In this document: one piece after another, positions 35,895-45,786 of the stretch
How the letters are laid out: every line of letters begins with the position of its first letter
Numbering within the stretch: position 1 is the first letter of the stretch
DNA from: Clostridium ljungdahlii DSM 13528
GTDB taxonomy: Bacteria > Bacillota > Clostridia > Clostridiales > Clostridiaceae
DNA: 64,000 bases
NCBI RefSeq assembly: GCF_000143685.1
Contig: NC_014328.1
Coordinates: 3,472,001-3,536,000 of the forward strand
Direction: 5' to 3'
Notes under the pieces: model-generated
What the model saw: only the letters and a program-made list of their open reading frames with translations
Told to the model about the DNA's origin: nothing
Database searches by the model: none
Position numbers and translations under genes: made by a program

Positions 35895-38057
35895 ATGCTA
35901 AGAAATATTATACAAGTTTTTAAAAGAGATATGAAAAGTATTGTTAAAAATAAAATGACAATGTTGATTGTTGCAGGTGTATGCATACTTCCATCTCTCT
36001 ATGCATGGGTCAATATAAAAGCATGTTGGGATCCTTATGGAAATACAAGCAGCATTCCTGTAGCCATAGTTAATGAGGACAAGGGTACGAACTTTAACGG
36101 AAAAAATTTAAATACAGGAAATGAAATCGTAGAAAAATTAAAAGATAACCATAAAATAGGCTGGAAATTTGTAAACGCTAGAAACGCGGATATGGGTATC
36201 ATAGATGGTACATACTATGCCATGATAAAGATTCCAGAAGATTTCTCAAGGAATATTACAAGCATAACATCAAATACTCCTAAAAAAGCTGAGATCATTT
36301 ATAAAGTGAATACAAAAAATAGTCCTGTAGCTCTTAAAATAACTGATGCAGCAAGAAACACGCTAGCAGAACAAATAAAATCAAATTTTATATATACAGT
36401 AAATCAAACTATATTTTTTTCTTTGAACATTTTTGGTAAAAATGCAGAAAATGATAAACAAAACATTATAAATTTGAAGGATGCAATAATAAAATTAAGT
36501 GACAATATGGATGTTATAACAGATGTTCTTGGAGGCATAAGTGATGATTCAAATGATTTTAATTCAACGCTTTCTCAAATTAAATCAGGTATTCCTATGA
36601 TAAATTCAAGAATAACTACTTTAGAAAATGGTAATGACACAAACAATTCATCTGTGCTATCCCTTCAGTCTTCCATGAACAATACCTTTGATAACATTGC
36701 ATTTAATTTAAATACCTCAAAGACTGATATATATAGGATTCAAAATTCGATCTTAAATTTTAATTCAGTAGTTTCAAATTCCAAGTATTCAAATATAGAT
36801 ACCACTGTAACTAAAATCAATTATGAGATAGATATATTATATAATAAAATCAATTCAACCATTAACATTCTTGAAAAATTTAATAATTTTAAAAACGATG
36901 ACAGTACATCAGAACTTATAAATTCATTAAAAAATACTAGGGATTCATTAAATACAGAGAAAAAGAAAATAAACGATATCCAAAAACAACTTGAAAGTTC
37001 AAATGAAATAAATAGGGATTTGATTAATTCAATAACAAATGACACTGCAAATTTAAATCAGCAATTAATAGATGAAACCAATGCATACAATGGGCAGGTA
37101 AGAAAAAGCTTAAATTCCACGGCGGCTGAACTTGTTGAGTCCACAGATAAAGCTTCTTCTGTTTTAAAATCTATACAAGATCTTACTTCCCATGGAGATA
37201 ATTCCTTAGATGCGTTAATAAACGGAAGTGAGCTGACAGCAAATTCATCCAGCAAACTAAACAACAGATTATTGGAATTTAAGGATATTATTAACAATTT
37301 AGCAGATAAACTTAAACTAGTAACTAATAATGACATAATACAGATAATCACCATATTGCAAAATAACCCTGATTTTATGGGTAGCCTTGCATCAAGCCCA
37401 TTTAATGTGAAGGAACAAAATATATACACTATTTCAAACTTTGGATCTTCCATGGCTCCAGCTTATACTACACTTTCAATCTGGATTGGATCTATTATTC
37501 TTGTATCCATTTTTAAAACAGATGCAGATAGATTTAAAGGTGATGAAAGATTGAGCTTTAAAGAAAGGTATCTTGGTAAAATGAGTACCTTTATAGTTTT
37601 TGCATTAGCACAGGGATTTATAGTTGCTATTGGGGATAAACTTTTGCTAAATGTCCAAATGGTAAATACATTTTTAATGATAATGGTAGCTCTAGTTTCA
37701 TCTTTTACTTTTACTGTAATAACATACACCCTTGTTTCTATGTTTGGTAACTTGGGGAAGGCTATATCCATTGTTTGGCTTATAACTCAAATAGCAGGAA
37801 GTGGAGCAACCTATCCAATACAGCTTGATTCACTTATTTTTAGAATAATGCAGCCTTTATTTCCATTTACCTATTCAGTAAGTGGATTCAGAGAAGCTAT
37901 CGCAGGACCTCTTATAAGTACTGTAGTTATGGATTTTACGTTTATGATTTTAATTTCAATGTGTTTTATACTATTAGGTATATTTTTAAAGAAACCTTTG
38001 CAAAATAAAATCTATAAGTTTAGAGCCAAGCTTTCACAATCTGGTATAGGAGATTAA
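35895..38057 (+). CDS. YhgE/Pip family membrane protein
   Basis: 720 residues. One N-terminal membrane segment (MTMLIVAGVCILPSLYAWVNI) is followed by the conserved NIKACWDPYGNT motif, a large polar, helical extracytoplasmic region rich in Asn/Ser/Lys (about 60-520) and a C-terminal ABC-2-like membrane domain with five segments ending at KKPLQNK. Family members include the lactococcal phage infection protein Pip and ESX/type VII-associated YueB-like proteins; several Clostridium members lie in TetR-controlled operons. Function here unknown. ATG follows TTAGGAGG. Confidence 0.85.
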   Translation: MLRNIIQVFKRDMKSIVKNKMTMLIVAGVCILPSLYAWVNIKACWDPYGNTSSIPVAIVNEDKGTNFNGKNLNTGNEIVEKLKDNHKIGWKFVNARNADMGIIDGTYYAMIKIPEDFSRNITSITSNTPKKAEIIYKVNTKNSPVALKITDAARNTLAEQIKSNFIYTVNQTIFFSLNIFGKNAENDKQNIINLKDAIIKLSDNMDVITDVLGGISDDSNDFNSTLSQIKSGIPMINSRITTLENGNDTNNSSVLSLQSSMNNTFDNIAFNLNTSKTDIYRIQNSILNFNSVVSNSKYSNIDTTVTKINYEIDILYNKINSTINILEKFNNFKNDDSTSELINSLKNTRDSLNTEKKKINDIQKQLESSNEINRDLINSITNDTANLNQQLIDETNAYNGQVRKSLNSTAAELVESTDKASSVLKSIQDLTSHGDNSLDALINGSELTANSSSKLNNRLLEFKDIINNLADKLKLVTNNDIIQIITILQNNPDFMGSLASSPFNVKEQNIYTISNFGSSMAPAYTTLSIWIGSIILVSIFKTDADRFKGDERLSFKERYLGKMSTFIVFALAQGFIVAIGDKLLLNVQMVNTFLMIMVALVSSFTFTVITYTLVSMFGNLGKAISIVWLITQIAGSGATYPIQLDSLIFRIMQPLFPFTYSVSGFREAIAGPLISTVVMDFTFMILISMCFILLGIFLKKPLQNKIYKFRAKLSQSGIGD

Positions 38058-38108
38058 AGCATTTGAAAGAAAATGCCTAAAACAATATTAATTTTAGGAG
38101 GAAATACA

Positions 38109-40268
38109 TTGAAGGTAATATTCAAACTATTAAAAAGAGATTTTAAAAATATAATAAAAACTCCATCAGTGCTTGCTTTAATTTTATTATTGTGCGTCCT
38201 TCCATCTCTTTATGCTTGGATTAGCATTAAAGCCTCATGGAATCCTTATGCCAATACAAATAGAATGCCTATAGGTGTAGTAAACAATGACAGCGGTACA
38301 ACTATTAACGGTAAAAATTTAAATGTTGGAAATGAAATAGTTAAAAATTTAAAGAAAAATAATTCTATAAATTGGATTTTTATAGATGACTGGCAGGGAA
38401 ATTATAATCTTAATTCAGGAAAATATTATTCACTTATAGAGATACCTGCTGACTTTTCCAGCAAACTTTCCACTTTAATTACAGCATCACCTGAAAAGCC
38501 TAGTATAATCTATAAATCTAATGAAAAGCTAAATGGAATAGCCACTAAAATTACAGATTCAGCTAAAGATTCCTTAGCAGATACTATAAAAAGTTCTCTT
38601 ACAAAATCCGTAAACATGGAAGCTCTTAAAATGCTAAACTCTACAGGTAAAAAGCTTGAAACAGACAAGCCTCAAATTTTACAATTAAAGGATGCTTTAC
38701 CTCAAGCAATATCTACCTTAAATGATATAAAAGGTAATATGTCACAGGAAAATTCCAACTCCAAAAGTCTGCAGCAATATCTAAGTGGAGTTCAAACAGA
38801 TTTGCCAAAATTGTCCAAAGAGATAACTAGTCTTCATAATATTGTAGAACAAAGTAGAACACTGACTTTATCTACCAAAGAATCTCTAAATTCTATGCAA
38901 AGTGATTTGAATAAAGATATAAATGAAATTGAATCAAAAGAAAATCAAGTTCAACTTTTGCTTAACAGCCTGCAAAATATAAATAATATGGATGCTGGCA
39001 AAAGTTCAGCTGCAAGTATTATAGAAAATATGAGTAATTTGAATAATTCTTTAATAGATAGTATAGATACTGATATTAAAATTCTAAATGAGATAAATGG
39101 ATTTATAAATACTAATATAACAAGTGATCTTATAAACTCATTGAAGTCCCTAAGAAATTCGTTAAGCACTGAAAACAATTATTTGGCTGAGTTAAAGAAT
39201 TTAATAAATAGCAACTCTTCACAAGATAGTATTAATCAAGTTATATATGAACTTTCATCATTAAGTAGTGAATCATCAGAAGATATAAGCAATATATCAA
39301 ATATCTTTTATTCAGGAACATATGAATCCATGAATTTATTATCAGACACATTGACATCCAATTTAGATAGTATTGATTCAATACTTAATGCAACTGGGCA
39401 ATTGGTACCCGAATTAAATCTTATGGCAAACTCAGGAATATCAAGCAGTAAAAATTTAGTTAATCAAAGAGATAGGTTAAGTAAAAAGCTAATAGATATT
39501 CAAAATAACTTAAACAAATTAAGTGATAAAATGAAGGACTTAAACGATGAAAACTTAACTTCAATAATAAATATAATGGAAAAAGATCCTAATAAAATAT
39601 CAGATTTTATATCATCACCTATTGAATTGAAAAATGTTGAACTATATAATTCAGGTCTTTTTGGATATGGAATAACGCCTTTTTATACTACTCTTGCAAT
39701 ATGGGTGGGAGCTTTGTTGTTATGCTCCATGCTAACACTAAAATGTAAAGATCTCGAAAGTGGAGAAAATGTGAAATTGTTACATAAATACTTTGCCAAA
39801 TTACTTCTATTTTTAATAATATCAATTATACAAACTACCATTATAACTTTAGGAGACATATATATAGTAGGGATAAAGCCAGAAAATTTATGGCTTATGA
39901 TGGGATTTGCATTTACCTGCAGCTTTACTTTCACTATTATTATAGTTACATTAGTATCTATTATGGGTAACATTGGAAAAGCCGCTGCAGTTATAATAAT
40001 GGTCTTTCAAATTGCAGGGGCAGGAGGACTTTATCCTGTAAAAACCTTGCCTCAAATATTTGGAGTACTAGAACCTCTTTGGCCTTTTACATATGCTATA
40101 AATGGATTCAGGGAAGCTATAGCAGGACCTATTTGGAGTAATGTGTATAAGGATTTCCTCACTTTAATGGCTTTTGCAGGTGCATTTTTGATTATTTCTG
40201 TCTTAAAAAAGCCTCTTCACAAATTAACTGATAAAGCAGAAAGTCAATTCAAAGAATCAGGTTTATAG
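38109..40268 (+). CDS. YhgE/Pip family membrane protein, tandem paralogue
   Basis: 719 residues from a TTG at 38109, which lies 7 bases after AGGAGG; the longer frame from 38073 reads through the ribosome binding site. Same architecture as the preceding gene: N-terminal segment LCVLPSLYAWISIKASWNPY, long coiled-coil-like middle and C-terminal ABC-2 membrane domain with FTYAINGFREAIAGP. The two proteins probably arose by duplication and may work as a heteromer. Confidence 0.85.
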   Translation: MKVIFKLLKRDFKNIIKTPSVLALILLLCVLPSLYAWISIKASWNPYANTNRMPIGVVNNDSGTTINGKNLNVGNEIVKNLKKNNSINWIFIDDWQGNYNLNSGKYYSLIEIPADFSSKLSTLITASPEKPSIIYKSNEKLNGIATKITDSAKDSLADTIKSSLTKSVNMEALKMLNSTGKKLETDKPQILQLKDALPQAISTLNDIKGNMSQENSNSKSLQQYLSGVQTDLPKLSKEITSLHNIVEQSRTLTLSTKESLNSMQSDLNKDINEIESKENQVQLLLNSLQNINNMDAGKSSAASIIENMSNLNNSLIDSIDTDIKILNEINGFINTNITSDLINSLKSLRNSLSTENNYLAELKNLINSNSSQDSINQVIYELSSLSSESSEDISNISNIFYSGTYESMNLLSDTLTSNLDSIDSILNATGQLVPELNLMANSGISSSKNLVNQRDRLSKKLIDIQNNLNKLSDKMKDLNDENLTSIINIMEKDPNKISDFISSPIELKNVELYNSGLFGYGITPFYTTLAIWVGALLLCSMLTLKCKDLESGENVKLLHKYFAKLLLFLIISIIQTTIITLGDIYIVGIKPENLWLMMGFAFTCSFTFTIIIVTLVSIMGNIGKAAAVIIMVFQIAGAGGLYPVKTLPQIFGVLEPLWPFTYAINGFREAIAGPIWSNVYKDFLTLMAFAGAFLIISVLKKPLHKLTDKAESQFKESGL

Positions 40269-40379
40269 TAATACCAACAATATATCAAGCAGACTTTTAC
40301 TATAAAAACAAGCTATTTCCAATACTATCTTTATAATAAGACAATTAACACACAATATTCTTATTTTGTCTATCATCAG

Positions 40380-40422
40380 CAGGCAGTCCAATTTCATCTT
40401 AAATTTGGACTGCCTGTTTTTT
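40380..40422 (+). terminator. Rho-independent terminator after the YhgE pair
   Basis: CAGGCAGTCCAA / TTGGACTGCCTG, 12-bp stem, followed by TTTTTT. Ends the rightward operon; the facing gene ends at 40434. Confidence 0.85.
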
Positions 40423-40433
40423 AGAATATACCA

Positions 40434-41465
40434 CTAAGTTCTAATCCATTGTGACCATGTAGTTTTAAAGTTGTCATCATTTTCAACACAATATATATAA
40501 AATCTTTCTATTAATTTAGCTCTTTGTTTGGATCGGTTCATTAGGTATAGTTCATCTCTAAGTAAGTTTTTTCCTCCTAGTAAGACCTGTCTATCCATTA
40601 TATTTTGGAGACTAACATTTTTAGCGTTTTTCATTATATCATACATTACCATAAAAGTACCTGTTCTTCCTACTCCACCTTTACAATGAAAATGTAGCCA
40701 AGTATTTTTTGACAATGACTTAACGAATTTTATAAAATAATCAACCATGTCATTAGTAGGCTTTTCTTTATCTGTTACTGGTATACGCATATATGACATA
40801 CCATAGCTTTGAACTAATTTTTCTTCATCTTCAACTTTTTTCGGTATTAATATTTTATCACCAATATATAGTGGTTTGTTTAATAAGATGCTTTGTAATC
40901 TCGTATTTTCATCAAATAAAACTTCTTCTTTAGTCAAGCCTTTATTAGCTTTGTTTCTGTTACCTGACCAACTTATCACTATACCGTTAATAAATCCATG
41001 TGATTCTTGTCTTAAGTCAACTATAATTATTGGCATAGCATCACCTAGGGATTGTTTAATTAATATAAGACTATTTTCAGAGAATTGGGAACTGCCAGAT
41101 ATATTTAAATTAGCTAATCCATTTAAGTTTATAACTTTATTACCTTTAAAATTAGTTAAATCAGTAGTTTTCCGAAAGTGTTTAGATAACTTTTTTATAT
41201 TATTAGAATTTATAACAAGGTGCATATCATTATTTGGAGGTTCATAATAGCGTTCTTGTATCATTCCATCATTCATATGCAAGCCATATTTATAAAAAAA
41301 TGGATTCCAATAAGCAGGTACTTTATATGGACAACAGTGTAAATAACAACAAAGATACAAATATTTATACAAATAAGCATACCAGCCATAACAGTTATGT
41401 TTAAAACTATCCTCAACTAAATTGTAATTTGTGGAGTCATTTGAAATTATTTTATTTTGTTTCAT
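40434..41465 (-). CDS. PTP-like phosphatase (inositol-phosphatase/phytase type)
   Basis: 343 residues. Active-site loop HFHCKGGVGRTGTF near 262-275 is the HCX5R motif of cysteine phosphatases; VTDKEKPTND near 228 is the general-acid loop and DLRQESHGFINGIVISW near 150 is typical of PTP-like phytases. The N-terminal 60 residues are unusual: rich in Tyr and Cys (a CCYLHCCP stretch), with no clear secretion signal. Start ATG 41465 follows GGAGAA. Substrate may be inositol phosphates or phosphotyrosine. Confidence 0.82.
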   Translation of the reverse strand: MKQNKIISNDSTNYNLVEDSFKHNCYGWYAYLYKYLYLCCYLHCCPYKVPAYWNPFFYKYGLHMNDGMIQERYYEPPNNDMHLVINSNNIKKLSKHFRKTTDLTNFKGNKVINLNGLANLNISGSSQFSENSLILIKQSLGDAMPIIIVDLRQESHGFINGIVISWSGNRNKANKGLTKEEVLFDENTRLQSILLNKPLYIGDKILIPKKVEDEEKLVQSYGMSYMRIPVTDKEKPTNDMVDYFIKFVKSLSKNTWLHFHCKGGVGRTGTFMVMYDIMKNAKNVSLQNIMDRQVLLGGKNLLRDELYLMNRSKQRAKLIERFYIYCVENDDNFKTTWSQWIRT

Positions 41466-41695
41466 ACATAATTCTCCATAAAAGTTCTTCACATTATATT
41501 GTATGATATTAACTCATATTGTTCTTAATTATTTCTACCAGTTTTATAATTTTGTTATAGAATTAATGTTTTTTATTACTGGATATAAAGACACATTTAT
41601 CAATTAAATATTAATTATTATATGAAAATTATTCAACATAAATAATTTACTCTAACAAATCCTAAACTAAAAATCCAAAATATGTATTATTCATA

Positions 41696-41985
41696 ACTAA
41701 AAAATAAACTTACACTTCTGACATTTTTACAACCACAAGCACGATTAAATATTTTGGCAAATCTTAGTAGAAAATATTTAAATGCGCCTATTTATTGTAA
41801 AAATATCTATACGTATAAGCTTATTTCAAGTTAGATTACTATATATAGTATTTTTAAGTAAAATTTGAACTTATACAATGTGAATATGCTGCCAAAATTG
41901 AAGCTACATTTTAAAATTTTTTTATAGTAGTGAAATTTAGCAACATACTCCGCTGTATATGTCAACTTTTTACTTACAACTTTAT
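41696..41985 (+). repeat. Palindromic element pair R4, core-deleted
   Basis: Two half-sized relatives in tandem. The first ends ATTGTAAAAATATCTATACG-TATAAG, like the type A copy at 45527; the second begins GAACTTATAC and ends CTGTATATGTCAAC, like type B. Both lack the central stem and the TGAGGTACGAG loop. The right end is about 4 bp from the stop codon of metQ. This is the main content of the 520-bp gap between metQ and the phosphatase gene; the remainder (41466-41695) shows nothing I recognise. Confidence 0.65.
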
Positions 41986-41988
41986 TTT

Positions 41989-42810
41989 CTAAAATGCTGG
42001 AACTATGCTTCCATTATATTTTTCCTGTATAAACTTCTTAATTGATGGATCGTTAACAGCCTTTGCTAATGCCTTAATATAAGGTTTGTCTTTATTTTCT
42101 TTTTTAACAGCAATTACATTAGCATAAGGTGAATCCTTAGATTCTATGGCAATAGCATCTTTAAGTGGATTTAACTTTGCTTGAAGTGCATAGTTTGTAT
42201 TTATAACTGCCGCATCTACTTCTGTTAAAGTTCTTGGGAGTTGTGGTGCATCGAGTTCCTGGAATTTTAAGTTTTTCTTGTTTTCAGTTATATCTAATTT
42301 TGAAATAAGATCTCCACTCTTTACTTTTATAATTCCTTCATGAGCCAATAACTTTAATGCTCTTGCGCCATTTGTAGGATCATTTGGTATTGCAATTTCA
42401 GCACCATTTTTCAAGTCTTTTAAACTCTTGATTTTATTAGAATAAACCCCCATAGGTTCAAGATGTACTTTTGCTACATAATCTAAATTTGTATTATTCT
42501 TTTTATTGAATTCATTTAAATATGGAATATGTTGAAAAAAGTTTGCATCTATATCTCCTGAATCCAAAGCCTTATTAGGTGTTACATAATCTGTAAACTG
42601 AACTATTTGTAAATCGTATCCTTGTTTCTTTAGTATAGGTTTTACCTTTTCTAGTATTTCGGCATGAGGCTGTGGAGATGCCCCTACTTTTATTACTTTT
42701 TTGTCATCACCTTTACTACTGCTTGAAGAACTTGTACTGCTTTGCGCACCACATCCAGCTAATGCCAAGATCAATGTTAACGATAAAATAACTGTAATTA
42801 ATTTTTTCAT
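41989..42810 (-). CDS. metQ: Methionine ABC transporter substrate-binding lipoprotein
   Basis: 273 residues. Lipoprotein signal peptide ending LALAGCGAQ (lipobox LAGC), then the NlpA/MetQ domain: VGASPQPHAEILEKVKP near 40, FFQHIPYLNEFN near 100 and VDAAVINTNYALQA near 195. It binds methionine at the membrane surface. A SAM riboswitch precedes it, which supports the substrate. The usual metN and metI are absent beside it. ATG 42810 after GGAGGG. Confidence 0.92.
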   Translation of the reverse strand: MKKLITVILSLTLILALAGCGAQSSTSSSSSSKGDDKKVIKVGASPQPHAEILEKVKPILKKQGYDLQIVQFTDYVTPNKALDSGDIDANFFQHIPYLNEFNKKNNTNLDYVAKVHLEPMGVYSNKIKSLKDLKNGAEIAIPNDPTNGARALKLLAHEGIIKVKSGDLISKLDITENKKNLKFQELDAPQLPRTLTEVDAAVINTNYALQAKLNPLKDAIAIESKDSPYANVIAVKKENKDKPYIKALAKAVNDPSIKKFIQEKYNGSIVPAF

Positions 42811-42900
42811 TTTGATTCCCTCCAATTATAAAATAATAGACAATTTCTAAGCATTAAGCTGAGATATAAAATTTTCATATCATATTTTCAATTCAAAATC

Positions 42901-42928
42901 AAATAAAGCTCGAGGAACAACCTCGAGC
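42901..42928 (-). terminator. SAM riboswitch terminator
   Basis: Minus strand GCTCGAGG-TTGTT-CCTCGAGC then TTTATTTGATTTT. Strong 8-bp GC-rich stem just after the aptamer. Confidence 0.85.
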
Positions 42929-42943
42929 TAAAAATCTCAATGA

Positions 42944-43052
42944 TCCTCTCATCTTCCAGCTTATGCTGCAGGAATTAGCACCACTATACTATTAAAAATA
43001 GCATTGGTTGCCGGGCTTCATAGGGCCAGTCCCTCCACCTCTCTTGATAAGT
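42944..43052 (-). ncRNA. SAM-I riboswitch (S-box)
   Basis: The minus strand begins CTTATCAAGAGAGGTGGAGG and continues ACTGGCCCTATGAAGCCC then GGCAACC, the hallmark S-box blocks, ending with GGAAGATGAGAGG. It controls metQ by transcription attenuation: high SAM, terminator formed. Confidence 0.95.
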
Positions 43053-43302
43053 TAATATTAAATTTTGTTAACTTGTGATTTACATTATAACAGCGAAATT
43101 TAAAGATGTCAACAGTAACATTTTCTGTTCTCAAAGATTTTTTACTTTACTTTTAACTTAATATTCTTCCCTATCCATAAAGCCACATTTAGGATAAACT
43201 AGTTATCCTGTGGTTCTTTATTTTATATGGAAAATGTATAAAATAAATATTAGACATAGTAATTGAAAAATATTAAATAACAAGTTCAGTGGAGGAATTA
43301 AC

Positions 43303-44193
43303 ATGAAAATAGGAGTTATAATGGGTGGAATATCTTCTGAAAGAGAGGTTTCACTAAATTCAGGTAAAGAAATAGTAAACTGCTTAGATAAAAATAAATA
43401 TGAAGTTGTACCCATTGTTATAGATAAAAAGAGAGATGTTCTTGAAAAAGTAAAAGATATAGATTTTGCCTTTATTGCACTTCACGGTAAATTTGGTGAA
43501 GATGGTACTATACAATCAGTACTTGAAACCATGGATATACCTTACTCAGGATGCGGACCTTTGACAAGTGCCATTTGCATGGACAAAGACATGAGTAAAA
43601 AAGTGTTAAAATCTGCAGACATAAATACTGCCAAATGGATTTGTGTTAAATCTATAGAAGAAATTGATTATGATAAATTGGATGAAATAGGCTATCCTGT
43701 AGTTGTAAAACCTAACTGTGGTGGTTCAAGTGTTGCTACTAATATAGTTAAGAAAAAAGAAGATATTGAAAATAATGTAAAGTTAGCTCTAGATTATGAC
43801 ACTGAAGTTGTTATTGAAAAATATATACAGGGAGATGAAATAACATGCTGTATGTTAAAAGGTAAAACTCTTCCTGTAATTGCAATAAAGCCTAATGCAG
43901 AATTCTTTGACTATACTGCAAAATATGCAGATGGTGGTTCTGATGAAATAGTTGTAGAACTTGAAAAATCCCTTCAGGAAAAAGTTGAAAAAATATGTGT
44001 TCAATGCTGGGAAGTTCTCAAATGCAAAAGTTATGCAAGGGTAGATATAATAGTTGAAAATGGTATTCCTTATGTACTTGAACTAAACACTTTACCAGGC
44101 CTTACAAAAAATAGCCTATTTCCTAAGAGTGCTCGTGGAATTGATATGTCCTTTACCCAACTATTGGATAAAGTAATTCAATATTCACTCTAA
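43303..44193 (+). CDS. ddl: D-alanine-D-alanine ligase
   Basis: 296 residues, ATP-grasp: [18 protein letters not shown] at the N-terminus, [16 protein letters not shown] near 65, [16 protein letters not shown] near 140 and EVIL-like late part [18 protein letters not shown] near 258. It makes the D-Ala-D-Ala dipeptide of peptidoglycan. ATG after GGAGG. Followed by alr 165 bp downstream, so supply and joining of D-alanine are side by side. Confidence 0.94.
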   Translation: MKIGVIMGGISSEREVSLNSGKEIVNCLDKNKYEVVPIVIDKKRDVLEKVKDIDFAFIALHGKFGEDGTIQSVLETMDIPYSGCGPLTSAICMDKDMSKKVLKSADINTAKWICVKSIEEIDYDKLDEIGYPVVVKPNCGGSSVATNIVKKKEDIENNVKLALDYDTEVVIEKYIQGDEITCCMLKGKTLPVIAIKPNAEFFDYTAKYADGGSDEIVVELEKSLQEKVEKICVQCWEVLKCKSYARVDIIVENGIPYVLELNTLPGLTKNSLFPKSARGIDMSFTQLLDKVIQYSL

Positions 44194-44250
44194 TTTGAAA
44201 TTACATTCATAGACATCAATAAATTTTTACTAATTGAAAATTATATTTAA

Positions 44251-44290
44251 GTTAAGAATTAATAATCATCTATAACTATTAATTCTTAAC
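44251..44290 (+). terminator. Hairpin between ddl and alr
   Basis: GTTAAGAATTAATA / TATTAATTCTTAAC, 14-bp perfect stem, 12-nt loop, followed by TCTTAATTTTTAATT. AT-rich; probably a terminator of ddl or a repeat-derived palindrome. Confidence 0.5.
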
Positions 44291-44358
44291 TCTTAATTTT
44301 TAATTATACATTATTGTTGAGTGGATAATATCTATCAATATCGAAAGGAGAATGTGTT

Positions 44359-45525
44359 TTGTTTAAAGATTACAGACCTGTATGGGAAGAAATTAATTTA
44401 GACAATCTTGTATATAATATACGTCAAATAAAGCTGAAAGTTGGTAATAATAAAGGACTGATAGGTGTTGTTAAAGCTAATGCCTATGGCCATGGAGCTT
44501 TAGAAGTATCACAAGTTTTATTAGAAAATGGAGTAAATAGATTGGCCGTATCTGAGTTAGATGAAGCAATAGAACTTAGAGAAAATGGAATTAAAGCTCC
44601 CATAATGATACTTGGCATAGTCCCAGATACTTTTTTGAATGACATAATAGATTATAATGTAGAGCCAGTGGTGCCTTCTTATGAATATGCAAGTAAATTA
44701 TCAAAAGTAGCTAAAAATAAATGGAAAACTGCAAAAATACACGTTGCAGTAGATACTGGAATGGGAAGAATAGGATTCCAGCCAAATGAAAATAGCATAG
44801 AAGAAATATACAACATAAGCAAACTTCCAAATATAGAAATACAAAGCTTATTTTCTCATTTTTCCACTTCAGATGAAAAAGACAAAACATATTCACAGGA
44901 ACAATTTGAAAAGTACAAAACATTTTACAATGAGCTCATAAATAGAAAGATAAAAATAAGCATGAGAGATATTGCAAATAGTGCAGCTATAATGGAATTA
45001 CAAGACACTTATTGTGATGCAGTTAGACCAGGAATAATAATTTATGGATATTACCCTTCAGATGACGTAGATAGAAATGATCTAAGCATAAAACCTGTAA
45101 TGAGTTTAAAAGCTAAAGTAGCTTATGTAAAGACATTAGAAGCTGGAAAATACGTTGGCTATGGAAGGAAGTTCAAATCTGAAAGAAAAAGTGTAATAGC
45201 TACACTTCCAATAGGATATGCAGATGGCTATACTAGAATGCTTTCAGGAAAGGCAAAAGTAATAGTCAATGGTAAATTTGCACCAGTAGTTGGTAACATC
45301 TGTATGGATCAGTGCATGATAGATGTTACAGATGCAGGTGAAGTAAATGTAGGCGATGAAGTAATACTCATGGGTGAAAAAAACGGATTGAAATTTGATG
45401 CGGAAGATATAGCTAAAACAATTGGAACTATAAGTTATGAAATACTCTGCTCCATAAGTAGAAGAGTTCCAAGGGTATATATAAAAGACGGAAAAATAAT
45501 CAAAATTAGAAATTACCTGAAATAA
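44359..45525 (+). CDS. alr: Alanine racemase
   Basis: 388 residues. PLP lysine in VVKANAYGHGA near 38, RIGF near 140 and the catalytic tyrosine region YVGYGRKFKSE near 264; TLPIGYADGYTR near 281 is conserved. It interconverts L- and D-alanine. The start is TTG 44359, 8 bases after AAAGGAG; an ATG at 44352 is out of frame. Confidence 0.94.
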   Translation: MFKDYRPVWEEINLDNLVYNIRQIKLKVGNNKGLIGVVKANAYGHGALEVSQVLLENGVNRLAVSELDEAIELRENGIKAPIMILGIVPDTFLNDIIDYNVEPVVPSYEYASKLSKVAKNKWKTAKIHVAVDTGMGRIGFQPNENSIEEIYNISKLPNIEIQSLFSHFSTSDEKDKTYSQEQFEKYKTFYNELINRKIKISMRDIANSAAIMELQDTYCDAVRPGIIIYGYYPSDDVDRNDLSIKPVMSLKAKVAYVKTLEAGKYVGYGRKFKSERKSVIATLPIGYADGYTRMLSGKAKVIVNGKFAPVVGNICMDQCMIDVTDAGEVNVGDEVILMGEKNGLKFDAEDIAKTIGTISYEILCSISRRVPRVYIKDGKIIKIRNYLK

Positions 45526-45526
45526 A

Positions 45527-45786
45527 TATAGAGTTTCTAAACGAAAAATCAACTTATGCTACGGGATATTTTTTACAACCTTCAGCTCATTAAATATTTT
45601 GATAAGGCTAAGTAAAAAATTTTGAAAAATACTGAGAACTTTTGAAAACTCGTACCTCAAACAATTCAAAAGTTCTAGATTTTTCAAGAAATTTTTTTCT
45701 AAGTCTTATATGCAAAATATTTAAAAGAGCTTCATTATTGTAAAAATATGCCTACGTATAAGTTGATTTTTTAGTTAGAACGCCTG
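45527..45786 (-). repeat. Long palindromic element, copy R2a (type A)
   Basis: It starts TATAGAGTTTCTAA one base after the alr stop. The plus strand reads AAAACTCGTACCTCAAAC in the loop, flanked by AGAACTTTTGAA / TTCAAAAGTTCT. The far side ends near CGTATAAGTTGATTTTTTAG. Inverted relative to its neighbour R2b. About 80% like R3a over the compared arm. Confidence 0.8.
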
